From Tsukamurella sp. PLM1 (GTDB lineage: Bacteria; Actinomycetota; Actinomycetes; Mycobacteriales; Mycobacteriaceae), in assembly GCF_023168325.1 (NCBI RefSeq), contig NZ_AP025688.1, forward strand, positions 1,674,001 through 1,738,000: DNA of 64,000 nt, written 5' to 3'. Shown here piece after piece: positions 9,712 through 19,866 of the stretch. Below the pieces are notes generated by a model. The model ran no database searches, was not told the origin of the DNA, and saw only the letters and a list, made by a program, of their open reading frames with translations. A program made the translations under genes and the position numbers. Numbering within the stretch: the stretch's first letter is position 1; each line of letters opens with the position of its first letter.

Positions 9712-10161
9712 GTGCGCCGCGCCACCGGCGACCGGCTCGACGCGAGCACGCTGCACGCACTGCTGCGGCTGCGCGCGGAGGTGTTCATCGCCGAGCAGCA
9801 GAGCCCGTGGCTCGATGTCGACGGTCGCGACCTCGACCCGTCGACGGTCCACCTCTGGCTGCCCGACGATGCCGCCGACGGTCCGGGCGCCCGGGCGGCG
9901 GCCACGGTCCGGGTCACCGACGAGGGCGACGGCACCCTGCGGATCGGACGGGTGTGTGCGGCACCGTCGTACCGCGGGCGGGGCCTGATCCGCGAACTGA
10001 TGCGCGCGGCGCTGGCCGAACTGCACGGCCGCGCGGCCGTGCTCGAGGCGCAGTCGCACCTGGAGCCGATGTACGCCAAGTACGGATTCGTCCGCGAGGG
10101 CGACGAAGTCATCGAGGACGGGATCCCGCACGTGCCCATGAGGAGGCCCGCGAGTGTCTGA
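9712..10161 (+). CDS. GNAT acetyltransferase, ElaA-like
   Basis: 149 residues from GTG 9712, right after the inferred mqo stop. [17 protein letters not shown] and DVDGRDLD are ElaA hallmarks; [18 protein letters not shown] is the acetyl-CoA pyrophosphate loop (R-x-x-G-x-G/A type) and [13 protein letters not shown] the C-terminal GNAT motif. As read, mqo and this gene form one frame, but a genuine fusion is unlikely (see mqo). The position matches Rv2851c. The stop overlaps the chelatase start by 8 bases, so the two are translationally coupled. Substrate unknown. Confidence 0.85.
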   Translation: MRRATGDRLDASTLHALLRLRAEVFIAEQQSPWLDVDGRDLDPSTVHLWLPDDAADGPGARAAATVRVTDEGDGTLRIGRVCAAPSYRGRGLIRELMRAALAELHGRAAVLEAQSHLEPMYAKYGFVREGDEVIEDGIPHVPMRRPASV

Positions 10162-12030
10162 CCGATTCCCCTTCAGCGCGGTCGTCGGTCACGACGATCT
10201 GCGTCTCGCCCTGACCCTGTGCGCCATCGCGCCCGCGGTGGGCGGCGTGCTGGTGCGGGGCGAGAAGGGCACGGCGAAATCCACTGCGGCGCGGGCGCTC
10301 ACGCCCCTGCTGCCGCCCCGCCCCGACGGTGTGCCGGCCCGCTTGGTGGAACTGCCCATCGGCGCGACCGAGGATCGGGTCGTCGGTTCGCTGGACATCC
10401 GCCGCGCGCTCGGCGAGGGCGCCGTCGACTTCACGCCCGGCCTGCTCGCCGACGCGGACGGCGGGATCCTCTACGTGGACGAGGTGAACCTGCTCTCGGA
10501 TCACCTCGTGGACGTTCTCCTCGACGCGGCCGCGATGGGCCGCGTCACGGTCGAACGCGACGGCATCTCGCGCGCGTACCCGGCGCGATTCGTGCTGGTG
10601 GGCACCATGAACCCGGAGGAGGGCGAGCTGCGGCCGCAGCTGCTGGACAGGTTCGGCCTCGCCGTGGACGTGCGCGCCAGCCGCGACGTGGACACGCGCG
10701 TCGAGGTGATGCGCCGCCGCCTCGCCTTCGAGGCCGACCCCGCGGCCTTCGCCGCCGAGTACGCCGACGCCGACGCCGATCTGGCGCGCCGCATCGGGGA
10801 TGCCCGCGACCGTCAGCCGGCCGTGGACCTTCCCGCCGCCGAGCTGCGCCGCATCGCGGCCGTCTGCGCCGCGTTCGACGTGGACGGCATGCGCGCCGAC
10901 CTCGTCATCGCCCGCGCCGCCCGTGCTCATGCCGCCTGGCGCGGTGCCGACGCGGTGACCGAGGAGGACGTGCGCGTCGCCGCGCGGTTCGCCCTCCCGC
11001 ACCGCAAGCGTCGCGACCCCTTCGACGAGCCGGGCCTCGACGACGCCGAGCTGGACAGCGCGTTCGACGATGCACGGCAACCCGGTGACGAGCCCGACCC
11101 GGACCCGGACGGCCCGCACGACGGCGGCCCGGACGACGGCGGCCCAGACGACGGCGGCCCGGACAGCGGTCGGCAGGCGGAACCGCCTTCGGACCAGGAC
11201 GATTCGGTGACGCCTGCGCCGGAGCCGCAGGGTGCCCCGTTGCCGACGGCGCGGCACCGCACCGTCGGGAAGCTGACGGTGCCCGGCACGGGAACGGGAG
11301 GCGCCACCGGCCGCCGGTCCAAGTCCCGGTCGGACCGGGGCAGCGTCGTGCGCGCGGCCCCGCCGGCACCGGGGCCGGCCTGCACCGGCCGCCACGGTGC
11401 GCGCCGCGGCCCCCGCGCAGGGCGCCCGCGGCCGGGTCGGCGGCCCGCTGCACCTGGCCCCGTCGGACCTGCGGTCCCCGGTCCGCGAGACCACGGAGGG
11501 GAACCTCGTCGTGTTCGTCGTGGACCTGTCGGGCTCGATGGCGGCCCGCGAGCGGATCGCGCTGGTCGGTGAGGCGGCCATCTCGCTGCTGCGTGACGCG
11601 TACCAGCGGCGCGACAAGGTGGCCGTGATCGGTTTCCGGGAGCGAGGCGACCCTGCTGGTACCGCCGACGCGGTCGGTGGACGTGGCCGTCGCGCGGCTC
11701 GCGCGGACCCGCACCGGCGGCCGGACGCCGCTCGCCGAAGGGTTGATCGAAGTGCGGACTCTGCTGCGCCGCGAGGATCTGCGGCCCGACGCCCGGCGCC
11801 CGCTGGTCGTGCTCCTCACCGACGGCCGGGCTACCGCGGGCCGCGACCCCCTGCCCCGCGCACTGGCAGCGGCCGCGGGCCTGCACGCCGACGGCCGCGC
11901 GACGGTCGTCGTGGACTGCGAGACCTCGATGGTGCGGTTGGGGCTCGCCGCGAAGGTCGCGGCGGCGCTCGGCGCCCCGATGATCCCGCTGGGCGGGCTC
12001 GGTCCCGCCGATCTGGCCCGCGTGGCCTGA
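10154..12030 (+). CDS. Magnesium/cobalt-chelatase-like protein, AAA+ plus VWA (two frameshifts)
   Basis: About 625 codons, counterpart of Rv2850c. The N-terminal AAA+ ATPase has Walker [15 protein letters not shown], Walker [13 protein letters not shown], sensor [17 protein letters not shown]. An acidic Gly/Pro/Asp linker (11117-11166) leads to a VWA domain with [17 protein letters not shown] and [10 protein letters not shown]. The protein thus combines ChlI- and ChlD-type subunits, the motor of metal insertion into tetrapyrroles. Frames shift near 11390 and 11650. It starts at GTG 10154 with AGGAGG at 10141-10146. No CobN-like large subunit is in the window. Placement before cobO and cobB suggests a cobalamin role. 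Confidence 0.85.
11117..11166 (+). repeat. In-gene 15-bp tandem repeat coding GGPDD
   Basis: Three near-identical 15-base units (GACGACGGCGGCCCG and variants) encode repeated Asp-Asp-Gly-Gly-Pro in the acidic linker between the AAA+ and VWA domains of the chelatase-like protein. Such repeats vary in copy number by slippage; the length of the linker may differ between strains. Confidence 0.85.
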
Positions 12031-12051
12031 CCAGACGAAGGAGGCTTGGAG

Positions 12052-12669
12052 ATGCCGCAGGGCAAGGTCGAATCGGTCCCCGACGACGGGCTCACCACCC
12101 GGCAGCGTCGCAACCAGGCGTTGCTCGCGGTGCACACCGGGCCGGGCAAGGGGAAGTCGACGGCGGCGTTCGGCATGGCCATGCGCGCGTGGAATCAGGG
12201 CTTCCCCATCGGGGTGTTCCAGTTCGTCAAGAGCGCGAAGTGGAAGGTCGGCGAGGAGGCCACGATGCGCGCGCTGGGCGAGCTGCACGAGCGGACCGGC
12301 GCCGGCGGCCCCGTCGAGTGGCACAAGATGGGTCAGGGCTGGTCGTGGCTGCGCCGTTCCGACGACGCCGAACAGGACCACGCCGAGGCGGCGCGGGCGG
12401 GCTGGCAGGAGATCGCACGCCGGCTGGCCGCCGAACAGCACCGGTTCTACGTGCTCGACGAGTTCACCTACCCGCTGAAGTGGGGCTGGGTCGACGTCGA
12501 CGAAGTGGTCGAGGTGCTCCGCGCGCGCCCCGGCAACCAGCACGTGGTGATCACCGGCCGCGACGCCCCGCAGGCCCTCATGGACGCGGCCGACCTGGTC
12601 ACCGAGATGACCAAGATCAAGCACCCCATGGACGCCGGGAGGAAGGGGCAGAGGGGGATCGAGTGGTAG
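12052..12669 (+). CDS. cobO: Cob(I)yrinic acid a,c-diamide adenosyltransferase
   Basis: 205 residues; transfers the adenosyl group from ATP to cobalt of corrinoids. [20 protein letters not shown] is the distinctive P-loop of the CobA/CobO/BtuR family; [13 protein letters not shown] and [10 protein letters not shown] are further family blocks. ATG 12052 is chosen because GGAGG (12039-12043) sits 8 bases before it, whereas the in-frame TTG at 12046 is too close. The final codons overlap the cobB GTG. Confidence 0.95.
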   Translation: MPQGKVESVPDDGLTTRQRRNQALLAVHTGPGKGKSTAAFGMAMRAWNQGFPIGVFQFVKSAKWKVGEEATMRALGELHERTGAGGPVEWHKMGQGWSWLRRSDDAEQDHAEAARAGWQEIARRLAAEQHRFYVLDEFTYPLKWGWVDVDEVVEVLRARPGNQHVVITGRDAPQALMDAADLVTEMTKIKHPMDAGRKGQRGIEW

Positions 12670-14018
12670 TCGCCCCCGCGGTCGTCGTCGCCGCGCCGTC
12701 GTCGGGAAGTGGCAAGACGACCATCGCGACGGGGCTGATGGGCGCGCTCGCGAAGACCGGCACCGTCGCCCCGTTCAAGGTGGGCCCCGACTACATCGAC
12801 CCCGGTTACCACGCCCTCGCCACGGGCAGGCCGGCACGCAACCTCGACGCCGTGCTGTGCGGTGAGGACCGCGTCGCCCCGCTCTATCGGCACGGCGCGC
12901 GGGACGCGGACATCGCCGTTGTCGAGGGCGTGATGGGGTTGTTCGACGGCCGCATCGTCGACGGACCGGGCGGCGCGGCGACCGAGGGCATCGGCTCCAC
13001 CGCGGATGTGGCGCAGCTGCTCGGCGCGCCGGTGCTGCTCGTCGTCGACGTGCGGGGCCACTCGCAGTCCCTCGCGGCGCTGCTCGCCGGCTTCGCCACC
13101 TACCGGCCCGGCGTCGCGCTCGCCGGCGTCATCCTCAACCGCGTCTCCAGCGTCCGGCACGCGGGTCCTGCGCGACGCGTGCGCGCACGCGGGCCTGGAG
13201 GTGGTCGGGGCGGTCCCCGGCGCTGCCGCGCTCGAGGTGCCGGCGCGGCACCTCGGCCTCGTCCCCGCCGCCGAACGCGGTGCGGACGCCGTCGCCGCAG
13301 TGGCAGCGATGACGGAGCTCGTGGACCGGCACGTCGACGTCGACCGGATCCGCGCGCTGGCGCGACCGGTCGCCGACGGGCGGGGGTGGACACCGTCGGA
13401 CGAGGTGGCGCGCGTGGGCGCACCCGTCGTCGCGCTGGCCGGCGGACCGGCCTTCAGCTTCGGCTACGCCGAGCACGAGGAGCTGCTCCGCGCCGCGGGC
13501 GCGCGGGTGCGCCGCTTCGACCCGCTCACCGACGAGCTGCCCGACGGTGCCGCCGCCGTCGTCCTCCCCGGCGGGTTCCCCGAGGTGTTCGCGGAGAAGC
13601 TGTCGGCGAACACGGCGCTGCGCGCGCAGCGCGCCCTGGTGGACGCCGGCGGTGTGGTGCACGCCGAGTGCGCGGGGCTGCTGTACCTCGCGGAGTCGCT
13701 CGATGGCGCGCCCATGTGCGGGATCGTCCCGGGCGCGGCGGAGTTCACCCCGCGCCTGACGCTCGGCTACCGCGATGCGGTGGCGCTGGAGTCGAACTCG
13801 CTGTTCGAGGCGGGCGAGAGGGTCGTGGGCCACGAGTTCCACCGCACGAGGCTGGCCGCGACGACGTCCCCGCGTGGGGGTGGCGTGACGCCGACGGTGC
13901 GCCCGTGACCGACGGGTACGTCGGCCGCGGGGTACACGCGTCCTACCTGCACACGCATCCCGCGGGGAACCCCGAGGCGGTGCGGCGCCTGGTCACGCTG
14001 GCGGCGGGAGCTCGCTGA
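12663..14018 (+). CDS. cobB: Cobyrinic acid a,c-diamide synthase (two frameshifts)
   Basis: Glutamine-dependent amidase for the a and c carboxylates of the corrin ring. The N-terminal ATP-binding half shows [28 protein letters not shown] and [10 protein letters not shown]; the C-terminal glutaminase shows [26 protein letters not shown] (Cys nucleophile) and [13 protein letters not shown]. Frames shift near 13155 (after GVILNRVSS) and near 13860 (before [11 protein letters not shown]); all pieces are collinear. GTG 12663 overlaps the cobO stop by 7 bases. Its 3' end overlaps the convergent HAD gene by 26 bases. Confidence 0.93.
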   Translation: MVVAPAVVVAAPSSGSGKTTIATGLMGALAKTGTVAPFKVGPDYIDPGYHALATGRPARNLDAVLCGEDRVAPLYRHGARDADIAVVEGVMGLFDGRIVDGPGGAATEGIGSTADVAQLLGAPVLLVVDVRGHSQSLAALLAGFATYRPGVALAGVILNRVSSVRHAGPARRVRARGPGGGRGGPRRCRARGAGAAPRPRPRRRTRCGRRRRSGSDDGARGPARRRRPDPRAGATGRRRAGVDTVGRGGARGRTRRRAGRRTGLQLRLRRARGAAPRRGRAGAPLRPAHRRAARRCRRRRPPRRVPRGVRGEAVGEHGAARAARPGGRRRCGARRVRGAAVPRGVARWRAHVRDRPGRGGVHPAPDARLPRCGGAGVELAVRGGREGRGPRVPPHEAGRDDVPAWGWRDADGAPVTDGYVGRGVHASYLHTHPAGNPEAVRRLVTLAAGAR

Positions 14019-14726
14019 GGTCGGACACCACCTGATCGGCGCCCGCGGCGCGCAGTGCCTCGGCGTCGGCGCCGCGGTCCACGCCCACGACCCAGAACCC
14101 CCCGGCGTGCGCGGACGCGACGCCCGACACGGCGTCCTCGACGGCGACCGACCGCGCGGGGTCGACCCCGAGTTCGCGCGCCGCGGTCACGAACATGTCC
14201 GGCGCCGGCTTGCCGGGATGCCGCGGCCGGCCGCGACGAGGCCGTCGACGACCACCGAGAAGTACTCGAGGAGCCCGGCCCGCTCGAGCACGACGCGGGC
14301 GTTCTTGGAGCTCGAGACCACGGCCATCGGGACCCGGGCCGCGCCAGCGCCGGACCAGCGCCACGGACCCGGGGAAGGGGTGCACACCGTCGCGGTCGAG
14401 CACGCGCAGGAACGCGGCGTTCTTTCGATTCCCGAGGCCGCGCACGGTGGCCGCGTCGACGTCGTCCCCGTCGCACCCGTCGGGGAGCGTGAGACCACGC
14501 GAGGCCAGCACAGCCCGGACCCCGTCGAGCCGGGCGGTGCCGTCGACGAGGGCGTAGTAGTCGGCGTCGGTGTACGGGGAGCGCCGGGGGCGGCGCCCGC
14601 CAGGTAGGGCACGAACAGCTCCGCCCAGGCCCGCCGGTGCACGGCGGCGGTGTCGGTGAGCACCCCGTCGAGGTCGAACAGCACGCCCTCCGCCTCGAAC
14701 GGCGTGATCGGGGCGCGCGCCGTCAC
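13993..14726 (-). CDS. HAD phosphatase, beta-phosphoglucomutase type (frameshifts)
   Basis: About 244 codons from GTG 14724-14726, whose last two bases form the start of the GH65 stop (GTGA overlap). The HAD motif I is [20 protein letters not shown]; later blocks are [44 protein letters not shown] and [18 protein letters not shown]. The DxDGVxTDT pattern is that of beta-phosphoglucomutases, which convert the beta-glucose 1-phosphate released by GH65 phosphorylases. Three frame shifts are needed (about 14580, 14340, 14220). M. tuberculosis Rv3400/Rv3401 is the same pair. Convergent overlap with cobB. Confidence 0.85.
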
Positions 14727-17084
14727 CGGGAACCGTCCCGCGGCACGCGGACGGTCTCGCCCGGCCGCAGCACCACCTGCTCGCCGGCGACGGTGATCGT
14801 CTCCGGGGCCCCGGCACCGTCGAGCCGGAAGACGCTGTCGGTGTGCCCGAGGTCCACCGCGACCGCGCGGCCCCGCCACTGCACGGTGAACCGCAGGCGC
14901 TCCCAGCCGGTGGGGAGCTCGGGGGTGAACTGCAGCCCGTCGGCGCCGGCCAGGAAGCCGCCGAAGCCCACGACGGCGATCTGCCAGGTGCCGCCCGCCG
15001 AGGCGATGTGCATGCCGTCCTCGGTGTTGCCCTGGTTGTCGTCGAGATCGACGAACGCGGACCGGCTGAAGTACCGCTCCGCCATCCGCGGGTCGCCCAC
15101 CTGCAGGCCGACGATCGCGTGGATCGACGGGCTGAGCGACGACTTGTGCAGCGTCCGCGGCTCGTAGTACTCGAAGTTCTCGCGACGGGTGGCGAGCGAG
15201 TAGTCGTCGGGCAGTTGGAACATCAGCTGCACCACGTCGGGCTGCTTGAGCAGCTTGGTGTCCTCGCAGTTGAAGTGGTTGTACCCGGCGGGGTAGCGCG
15301 GCATGTCGTTCTCGTCCCACTCCGTGACCGGCACCTCCGTGCGGTCGAAGTAGCCGTCGAACTGCTCGATCAGCCCGCACTCGGGGTCGTTGGGGGAGAC
15401 GATGCGCCGGGCGCCGTCGGCCCAGGCGTCGCGATCCGTCCGGCTGATCCCCAGCGTGCCCTCCAGCGCGGCGAGCAATGCGGGATGATCGGCGGCGAGC
15501 TCGTCGTAGACCTCCACGGCGTACTCCCAGTGCCACCGCACCATTCGATTGGTGAAGGCGTTGTTGTCCACGTGCGAGTGGAACTCGTCCGGTCCCATCA
15601 CCCGCGTGAGCACGAGTCGCTCGCCCTCGTCCTCGCAGCGGTCCAGCCAGAACCGCGCGGTGTCGAACAGGATCTCGGCGCCCTCGTCGAGAAGGTGCGC
15701 CGCGTCGCCCGTCACCTCGCGGTAGCGTCCGATGGCGTACGCGACGTCCGCGGTGACGTGCAGTTCCTCGTCACGGGTGTAGAAGCGGTTCTGTCCGTCC
15801 GGCGTGGCGATCGGGCACTCCTCGAGCCCGGTGTCGGCGGACTCCCAGGGGTACCGCGCGCCGGCGTTGCCGCCGTCCCTCGCGACCCGCCGGGCCCCGT
15901 CGAGCGTGTGATAGCGGTAGCCGAGCAGCGCGCGGGCGGCCGCCGGCTGGGTGAACAGGAAGAAGGGCAACATCATGATCTCTGTGTCCCAGAAGACGTG
16001 CCCTCGGTAACCCTCGCCGGACAGCGACTTCGCGCCGATGTTGACGGTGGGATCGTCCGGGTTCGCCGCGATCAGCAGGTGGTACACGGAGAAGCGCATC
16101 GCGAGCGCGGCGCGGTCGTCGCCCAGGATCCGGCAGTCCGAGCGGTCCCAGAGATCCGCCCATGCCACGGCGGAATCCTTTCCGCGGAGTCGAATCCGTC
16201 GCGCGCTGCGGTCGCCAGCGCGCGCTCGCGCGGCGCGCCCGAGGCGCGGTGGTCGCGGGACGTGGCGATCCCGACCGCCTTATCGATGCCCACTGTGCTC
16301 CCGGCGTCGGCCGCGAAGGTGAACTCCTCGGCCACGCGCTCCGCGCTCGCGCGCCCGCCGCTCGGGTTCGCCGCCGGTGGGCGCACGGCCATCGCGTAGG
16401 CGATCTCGACGTTCGAGTCGATCGTCCCGGTCACCACCCATGCGGCGCCGGCGGTGAAGCCGCGGTCGCGGGCCCGCAGGTGCGTCGAACGGGACCACTT
16501 CTCCCACTTGCGGTCGTAGCCGAACGTGGTGCCGTCGGCGTACACCGGTAGCATCTCCATGTTCCGGCGGTGCGCGTCGATCCCCGTACCGATCACGACG
16601 GTCGCGGGAACGTCGAGCGGGGTCACGGTGACGCGGAGGTGGCAGGCGTCGCGGTCGGCCATCGACGCGAAGCGGTGCTCCGTGACACGCACGCGGTCGC
16701 CGGTGTCTAGCGCGAACACGGTGTCGCGGTCGAGCACGCCGGTCCGCAGGTCCAGGGTACGACGGTGCTCGACGACGGTCGCCGAATCGGGGTCCGGCGC
16801 CGGCCGTCGACGAAGACCTCCGTGTCGAGCCAGTCGGGTGCGTTCACGAGGTCGATCACCTGCGAGTCGTGGGCGTCGTAGACGCCCGCGAGGTAGGTGC
16901 CCGAGACGGCACCGAGGTGGCCCTCGGACAGACTTCCGCGGGTGCCGAGGCGGCCGTTGCCGACCGTGAAGATCGTCTCGAAGTAGTTGGCGCGGGCCGG
17001 GTCCCATTCGGCCTCGGTGACGCTCCACGGGCCGGGGGAGGTCGTGCCGACGGGCGTGAGGACGGGGGTGCCTACCTGGGTCAT
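14723..17084 (-). CDS. Glycoside hydrolase family 65 disaccharide phosphorylase (two frameshifts)
   Basis: About 785 residues, normal for GH65 maltose/trehalose/kojibiose phosphorylases. Landmarks are NYFETIFTVGNGRLGTRGS near the N-terminus, GHVFWDTEIMMLPF in the (alpha/alpha)6 barrel and RVMGPDEFHSHVDNNAFTN with the general-acid Glu, then YNHFNCEDTKLLKQPDVV and a beta-sandwich C-terminus. Frames shift near 16800 and 16175. The start ATG 17082-17084 is 5 bases after the kinase stop. Paired with a beta-phosphoglucomutase it should phosphorolyse an alpha-linked glucose disaccharide; specificity cannot be read from sequence. Confidence 0.9.
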
Positions 17085-17089
17085 GCCGA

Positions 17090-18137
17090 TCACTCGCTTC
17101 CCGCGACGGCGTACACCGCGTCGATCTGGGCCCGGGTCTCGGGCAGGGGCAGGTAGACGTCGATCCGCCGGCCGGCGCAGCGCTGGGCGCCCATCGCGTT
17201 GCCGTACCGAGCGGCCGCCACGACGTCGCCGCCGCTCTCCAGGTACCCGAAACCCATTCCGGCGGCGAAGGAGTCGCCGCAGCCGGTGGTGTCGACCACC
17301 TCGGCGACGGGGATGCGGGGGACGGTCTCCGACCGCAGGGCGTCGTCCTCGTCGAGCCAGTACACGCGGCACCCCTCCTCGTCGAGGGTCACGCACACGG
17401 CCTTCACCCCGCGCCGCAGGCAGTGCTCGGCGAAGACCGGCAGTTCCTCCATCGACAGCTCACGGCCCAGAAGGTTCGGGTCGGACCCCGGCGGCGGGAA
17501 CCAACTGCACCCGGCCTCCTCCAGGTTCAGCTTGAGGATGTCGATGTTGGGCAACCACGCATCGCGGTCGATCCACATGCGGGGCACCCGGTGCCCGGCG
17601 GCGGTGAGCGTGACGGTGGGGCCGTGGCCGTCGAGCAGAATCATGCCGTCGCTGTGCTCGCGGATGTACGCCAGCGTGGGCTGCGCCACCTCGTAGTCGG
17701 TCACCGGCACGCAGACGAACGCGTCCGAGTCGAGGGCGAACTCGACGTCCTGCGGCGAGATCGGGTGCATGAACCCGACCTGCCGCTCGTCCCGGTAGTT
17801 CTGGTCGCGGAAGGTCAGCTCGATCACGTCGCCGCGGTCGGAGTCGTCGCGCAGGCCGGTGTAGTCGATGTTGTCGAAGCGCGACAGGATCTCCTTGATG
17901 GGCTCCATGTCTTGCTTGCGTACGTGCACGATCGGTCGCACCACGTCATCGGGTCCGAGGAGGAGGCGAGGGCGGCGACGGTGTAGAGGACGCAGCCGTA
18001 CTTGTCGATGACCTCGCCGCGGTGGGTGACCACGTGGTCGCGGGGGATCGGACCGAGTACGGCGATCGTGCGGGTCGGCGCGGCGCGGTGGTCGCGGTCG
18101 GGCCGTTTTCGGGCAGGGGGTGGCCGGGAAGGGGCAT
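17090..18137 (-). CDS. PfkB-family carbohydrate kinase (frameshifts near N-terminus)
   Basis: About 348 codons. The C-terminal signature VVDTTGCGDSFAAGMGFGYL contains the catalytic Asp of ribokinase-like kinases. The N-terminal block TIAVLGPIPRDHVV lies in a second frame and ATG 18135-18137 in a third, with shifts near 18070 and 17955. The middle (RQVGFMHPISPQDVEFALD, ILKLNLEEAGCSWF) is unusual for fructokinase or ribokinase, so the sugar is unclear. It sits between the MFS porter and the GH65 gene on the same strand and may phosphorylate a product of disaccharide breakdown. Confidence 0.8.
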
Positions 18138-18200
18138 GACAGGGCTCCGGTGGGTGGTCGATGCGAGTGCGGGGGCTGGACGGGCGCTGGGCGGATTCGG

Positions 18201-18241
18201 GTGCGGGACGGGGCGCCGGGCGCGCTGCGCCCCGTCCGCAC
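18201..18241 (-). terminator. Strong hairpin between sugar porter and kinase genes
   Basis: Arms 18201-18216 and 18227-18241 pair over 15 bases with one bulged G; the loop is 10 bases. It begins 2 bases past the MFS stop and has no U tract. It could terminate or attenuate the MFS transcript or protect its 3' end, separating porter expression from the kinase-GH65-HAD genes. Confidence 0.6.
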
Positions 18242-18243
18242 GG

Positions 18244-19722
18244 TCAGGAGGGGGTCTTCGGGTGGGTTATTCCGACGGCAGAGTCCATGTCCTCGAGGGA
18301 CATGCCCTTGGTCTCCTTGACGTACTTCGAGACGAAGAGCCCCGACAGGAGGGCGAACGTGGCGTACATCGCGTAGGCGAAGACCAGTGAGACGTCCGCG
18401 AGCTCCGGGAACGAGACGGTGATCAGCCAGTTGGCCGCCCACTGCCCGGCCGCGGCGAGGGACAGCGCCGCGCCGCGGATCCGGTTGGGGAACATCTCGC
18501 CCAGGAGGACCCAGACGACCGGCCCCCAGCTCATGCCGAAGAAGACGACGAACAGGTTCGCCGCGACCAGAGCGATCGGACCCCACGCACCCTCGAGGTG
18601 CGGAACCATCTCGCCGGCGGCGTTGGGCGCCTCGGTGGCGGTGCTGAAGCACAGGGCCATCGTCGCGAGCGTCGCGGCCATGCCCGTCGACCCGACGAGG
18701 AGCAGTGGCTTGCGTCCCACCTTGTCGACCAGCAGGATCGCGACGACGGTGGTCGCGATGTTCACCACGGAGGTGAACACGCTGATCTGGAACGACTGCG
18801 ACTCCTCGAAGCCCACGGCCTGCCAGAGCATGTTCGAGTAGTAGAAGATCACGTTGATGCCCACGAACTGCTGGAACACCGACAGGAGGAGGCCGACCCA
18901 GACGATGGGGTAGATGCGGCCGCCTGGGCTCTTGAGGTCCTTCCACGACGGCTTCTCGTCGCCCCGCAGGCTCTCCTGGATGCGGGTGATCGTGATCTCG
19001 AGGTTCTTCTCGCCGAACAGCAGCGTGAGCACGCGCCGCGCCTCGGGCAGCTTGTGGGTCGCCACCAGGTACCGGGGCGACTCGGGGATCGTCGTGGCGA
19101 GGACGCCGTAGACGACCGCCGGCACGGCCATCGAGAGGAACATCCACCGCCAGGCGTCCATGCCCAACCACAGGGGCTCGTTCGCTCCGCCCGCCAGCTC
19201 CGCGAGCACGTAGTCGACGAGCAGCGAGAGGAAGATGCCGAGCACGATGGCGAGCTGCTGCAGGGAACCGAGGCGGCCGCGGATCCGCGCAGGCGAGGTC
19301 TCCGCGATGTAGGCGGGCGCGATCACCGATGCGATGCCGACGCCGACACCGCCGACGACGCGGCCGATCACCAGGGTGACGATCTCGGGGGCGAGGCCCG
19401 TGACGATCGCGCTCGCGAGGAACAGGACCGCGGCGATCTGCATCACGCGGAGGCGACCGATCCGGTCGGCGATGCGGCCCGCCGACATCGCGCCCCCGGC
19501 GGCGCCGAGAAGTGCCGAGGCCACGGCGAAGCCGAGCACCGCGCCCTTGACCTCGAAGTCCTGCTCGATCGCCTTGACGGCACCGTTGATGACCGCGCTG
19601 TCGTAGCCGAAGAGGAGACCTCCCATCGCGGCGACGGAGGCGATCAGAACAATGCGTTTGCCAGCCGATTGTTCGTCGTCGCCGAACACCGACGGCTGGT
19701 TGGGAATAGCGCCAGATTCCAT
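18244..19722 (-). CDS. MFS sugar porter (SP family)
   Basis: 492 residues, 12 predicted membrane spans. Sugar-porter signatures are GYDSAVINGAVKAI in helix 1, GRIADRIGRLRV between helices 2 and 3, IPESPRYLV after helix 6, QQFVGINVIFYYS in helix 7, and VGRKPLL. It resembles proton-coupled glucose/xylose/inositol porters. ATG 19722 is supported by GGAAGGA 7 bases upstream. It lies between the ROK regulator and the kinase-GH65-HAD genes, so it likely imports the disaccharide or its sugar. Confidence 0.92.
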   Translation of the reverse strand: MESGAIPNQPSVFGDDEQSAGKRIVLIASVAAMGGLLFGYDSAVINGAVKAIEQDFEVKGAVLGFAVASALLGAAGGAMSAGRIADRIGRLRVMQIAAVLFLASAIVTGLAPEIVTLVIGRVVGGVGVGIASVIAPAYIAETSPARIRGRLGSLQQLAIVLGIFLSLLVDYVLAELAGGANEPLWLGMDAWRWMFLSMAVPAVVYGVLATTIPESPRYLVATHKLPEARRVLTLLFGEKNLEITITRIQESLRGDEKPSWKDLKSPGGRIYPIVWVGLLLSVFQQFVGINVIFYYSNMLWQAVGFEESQSFQISVFTSVVNIATTVVAILLVDKVGRKPLLLVGSTGMAATLATMALCFSTATEAPNAAGEMVPHLEGAWGPIALVAANLFVVFFGMSWGPVVWVLLGEMFPNRIRGAALSLAAAGQWAANWLITVSFPELADVSLVFAYAMYATFALLSGLFVSKYVKETKGMSLEDMDSAVGITHPKTPS

Positions 19723-19828
19723 GTCGATCCTTCCGAGGGGCCCACCGGGCTGCGTGTGCCCGATGCAGTGACGTGGCTCACAGTGAATAGGCAGGCCGTT
19801 GCAGTCGGAAGAGTTATCGACTGATTTG

Positions 19829-19864
19829 GCGGAATCTTTCCGCGATTACGTTCACTTCTTGAAC
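19829..19864 (-). promoter_or_regulatory. Two adjacent palindromes in the ROK-porter gap
   Basis: GCGGAA-TCT-TTCCGC (19829-19843) and GTTCA-CTTCT-TGAAC (19850-19864), just after the ROK stop and about 110 bases before the porter start. They may be operators for the adjacent ROK repressor, or a terminator for its gene. The gap has AT-richer segments consistent with a promoter reading toward the porter. Confidence 0.4.
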
Positions 19865-19866
19865 AT

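Noticed and set aside
17090..19171. A 693-codon minus-strand frame
   Set aside because: Its upstream half is an out-of-frame reading of the sugar porter gene; only the last 280 residues are the kinase.
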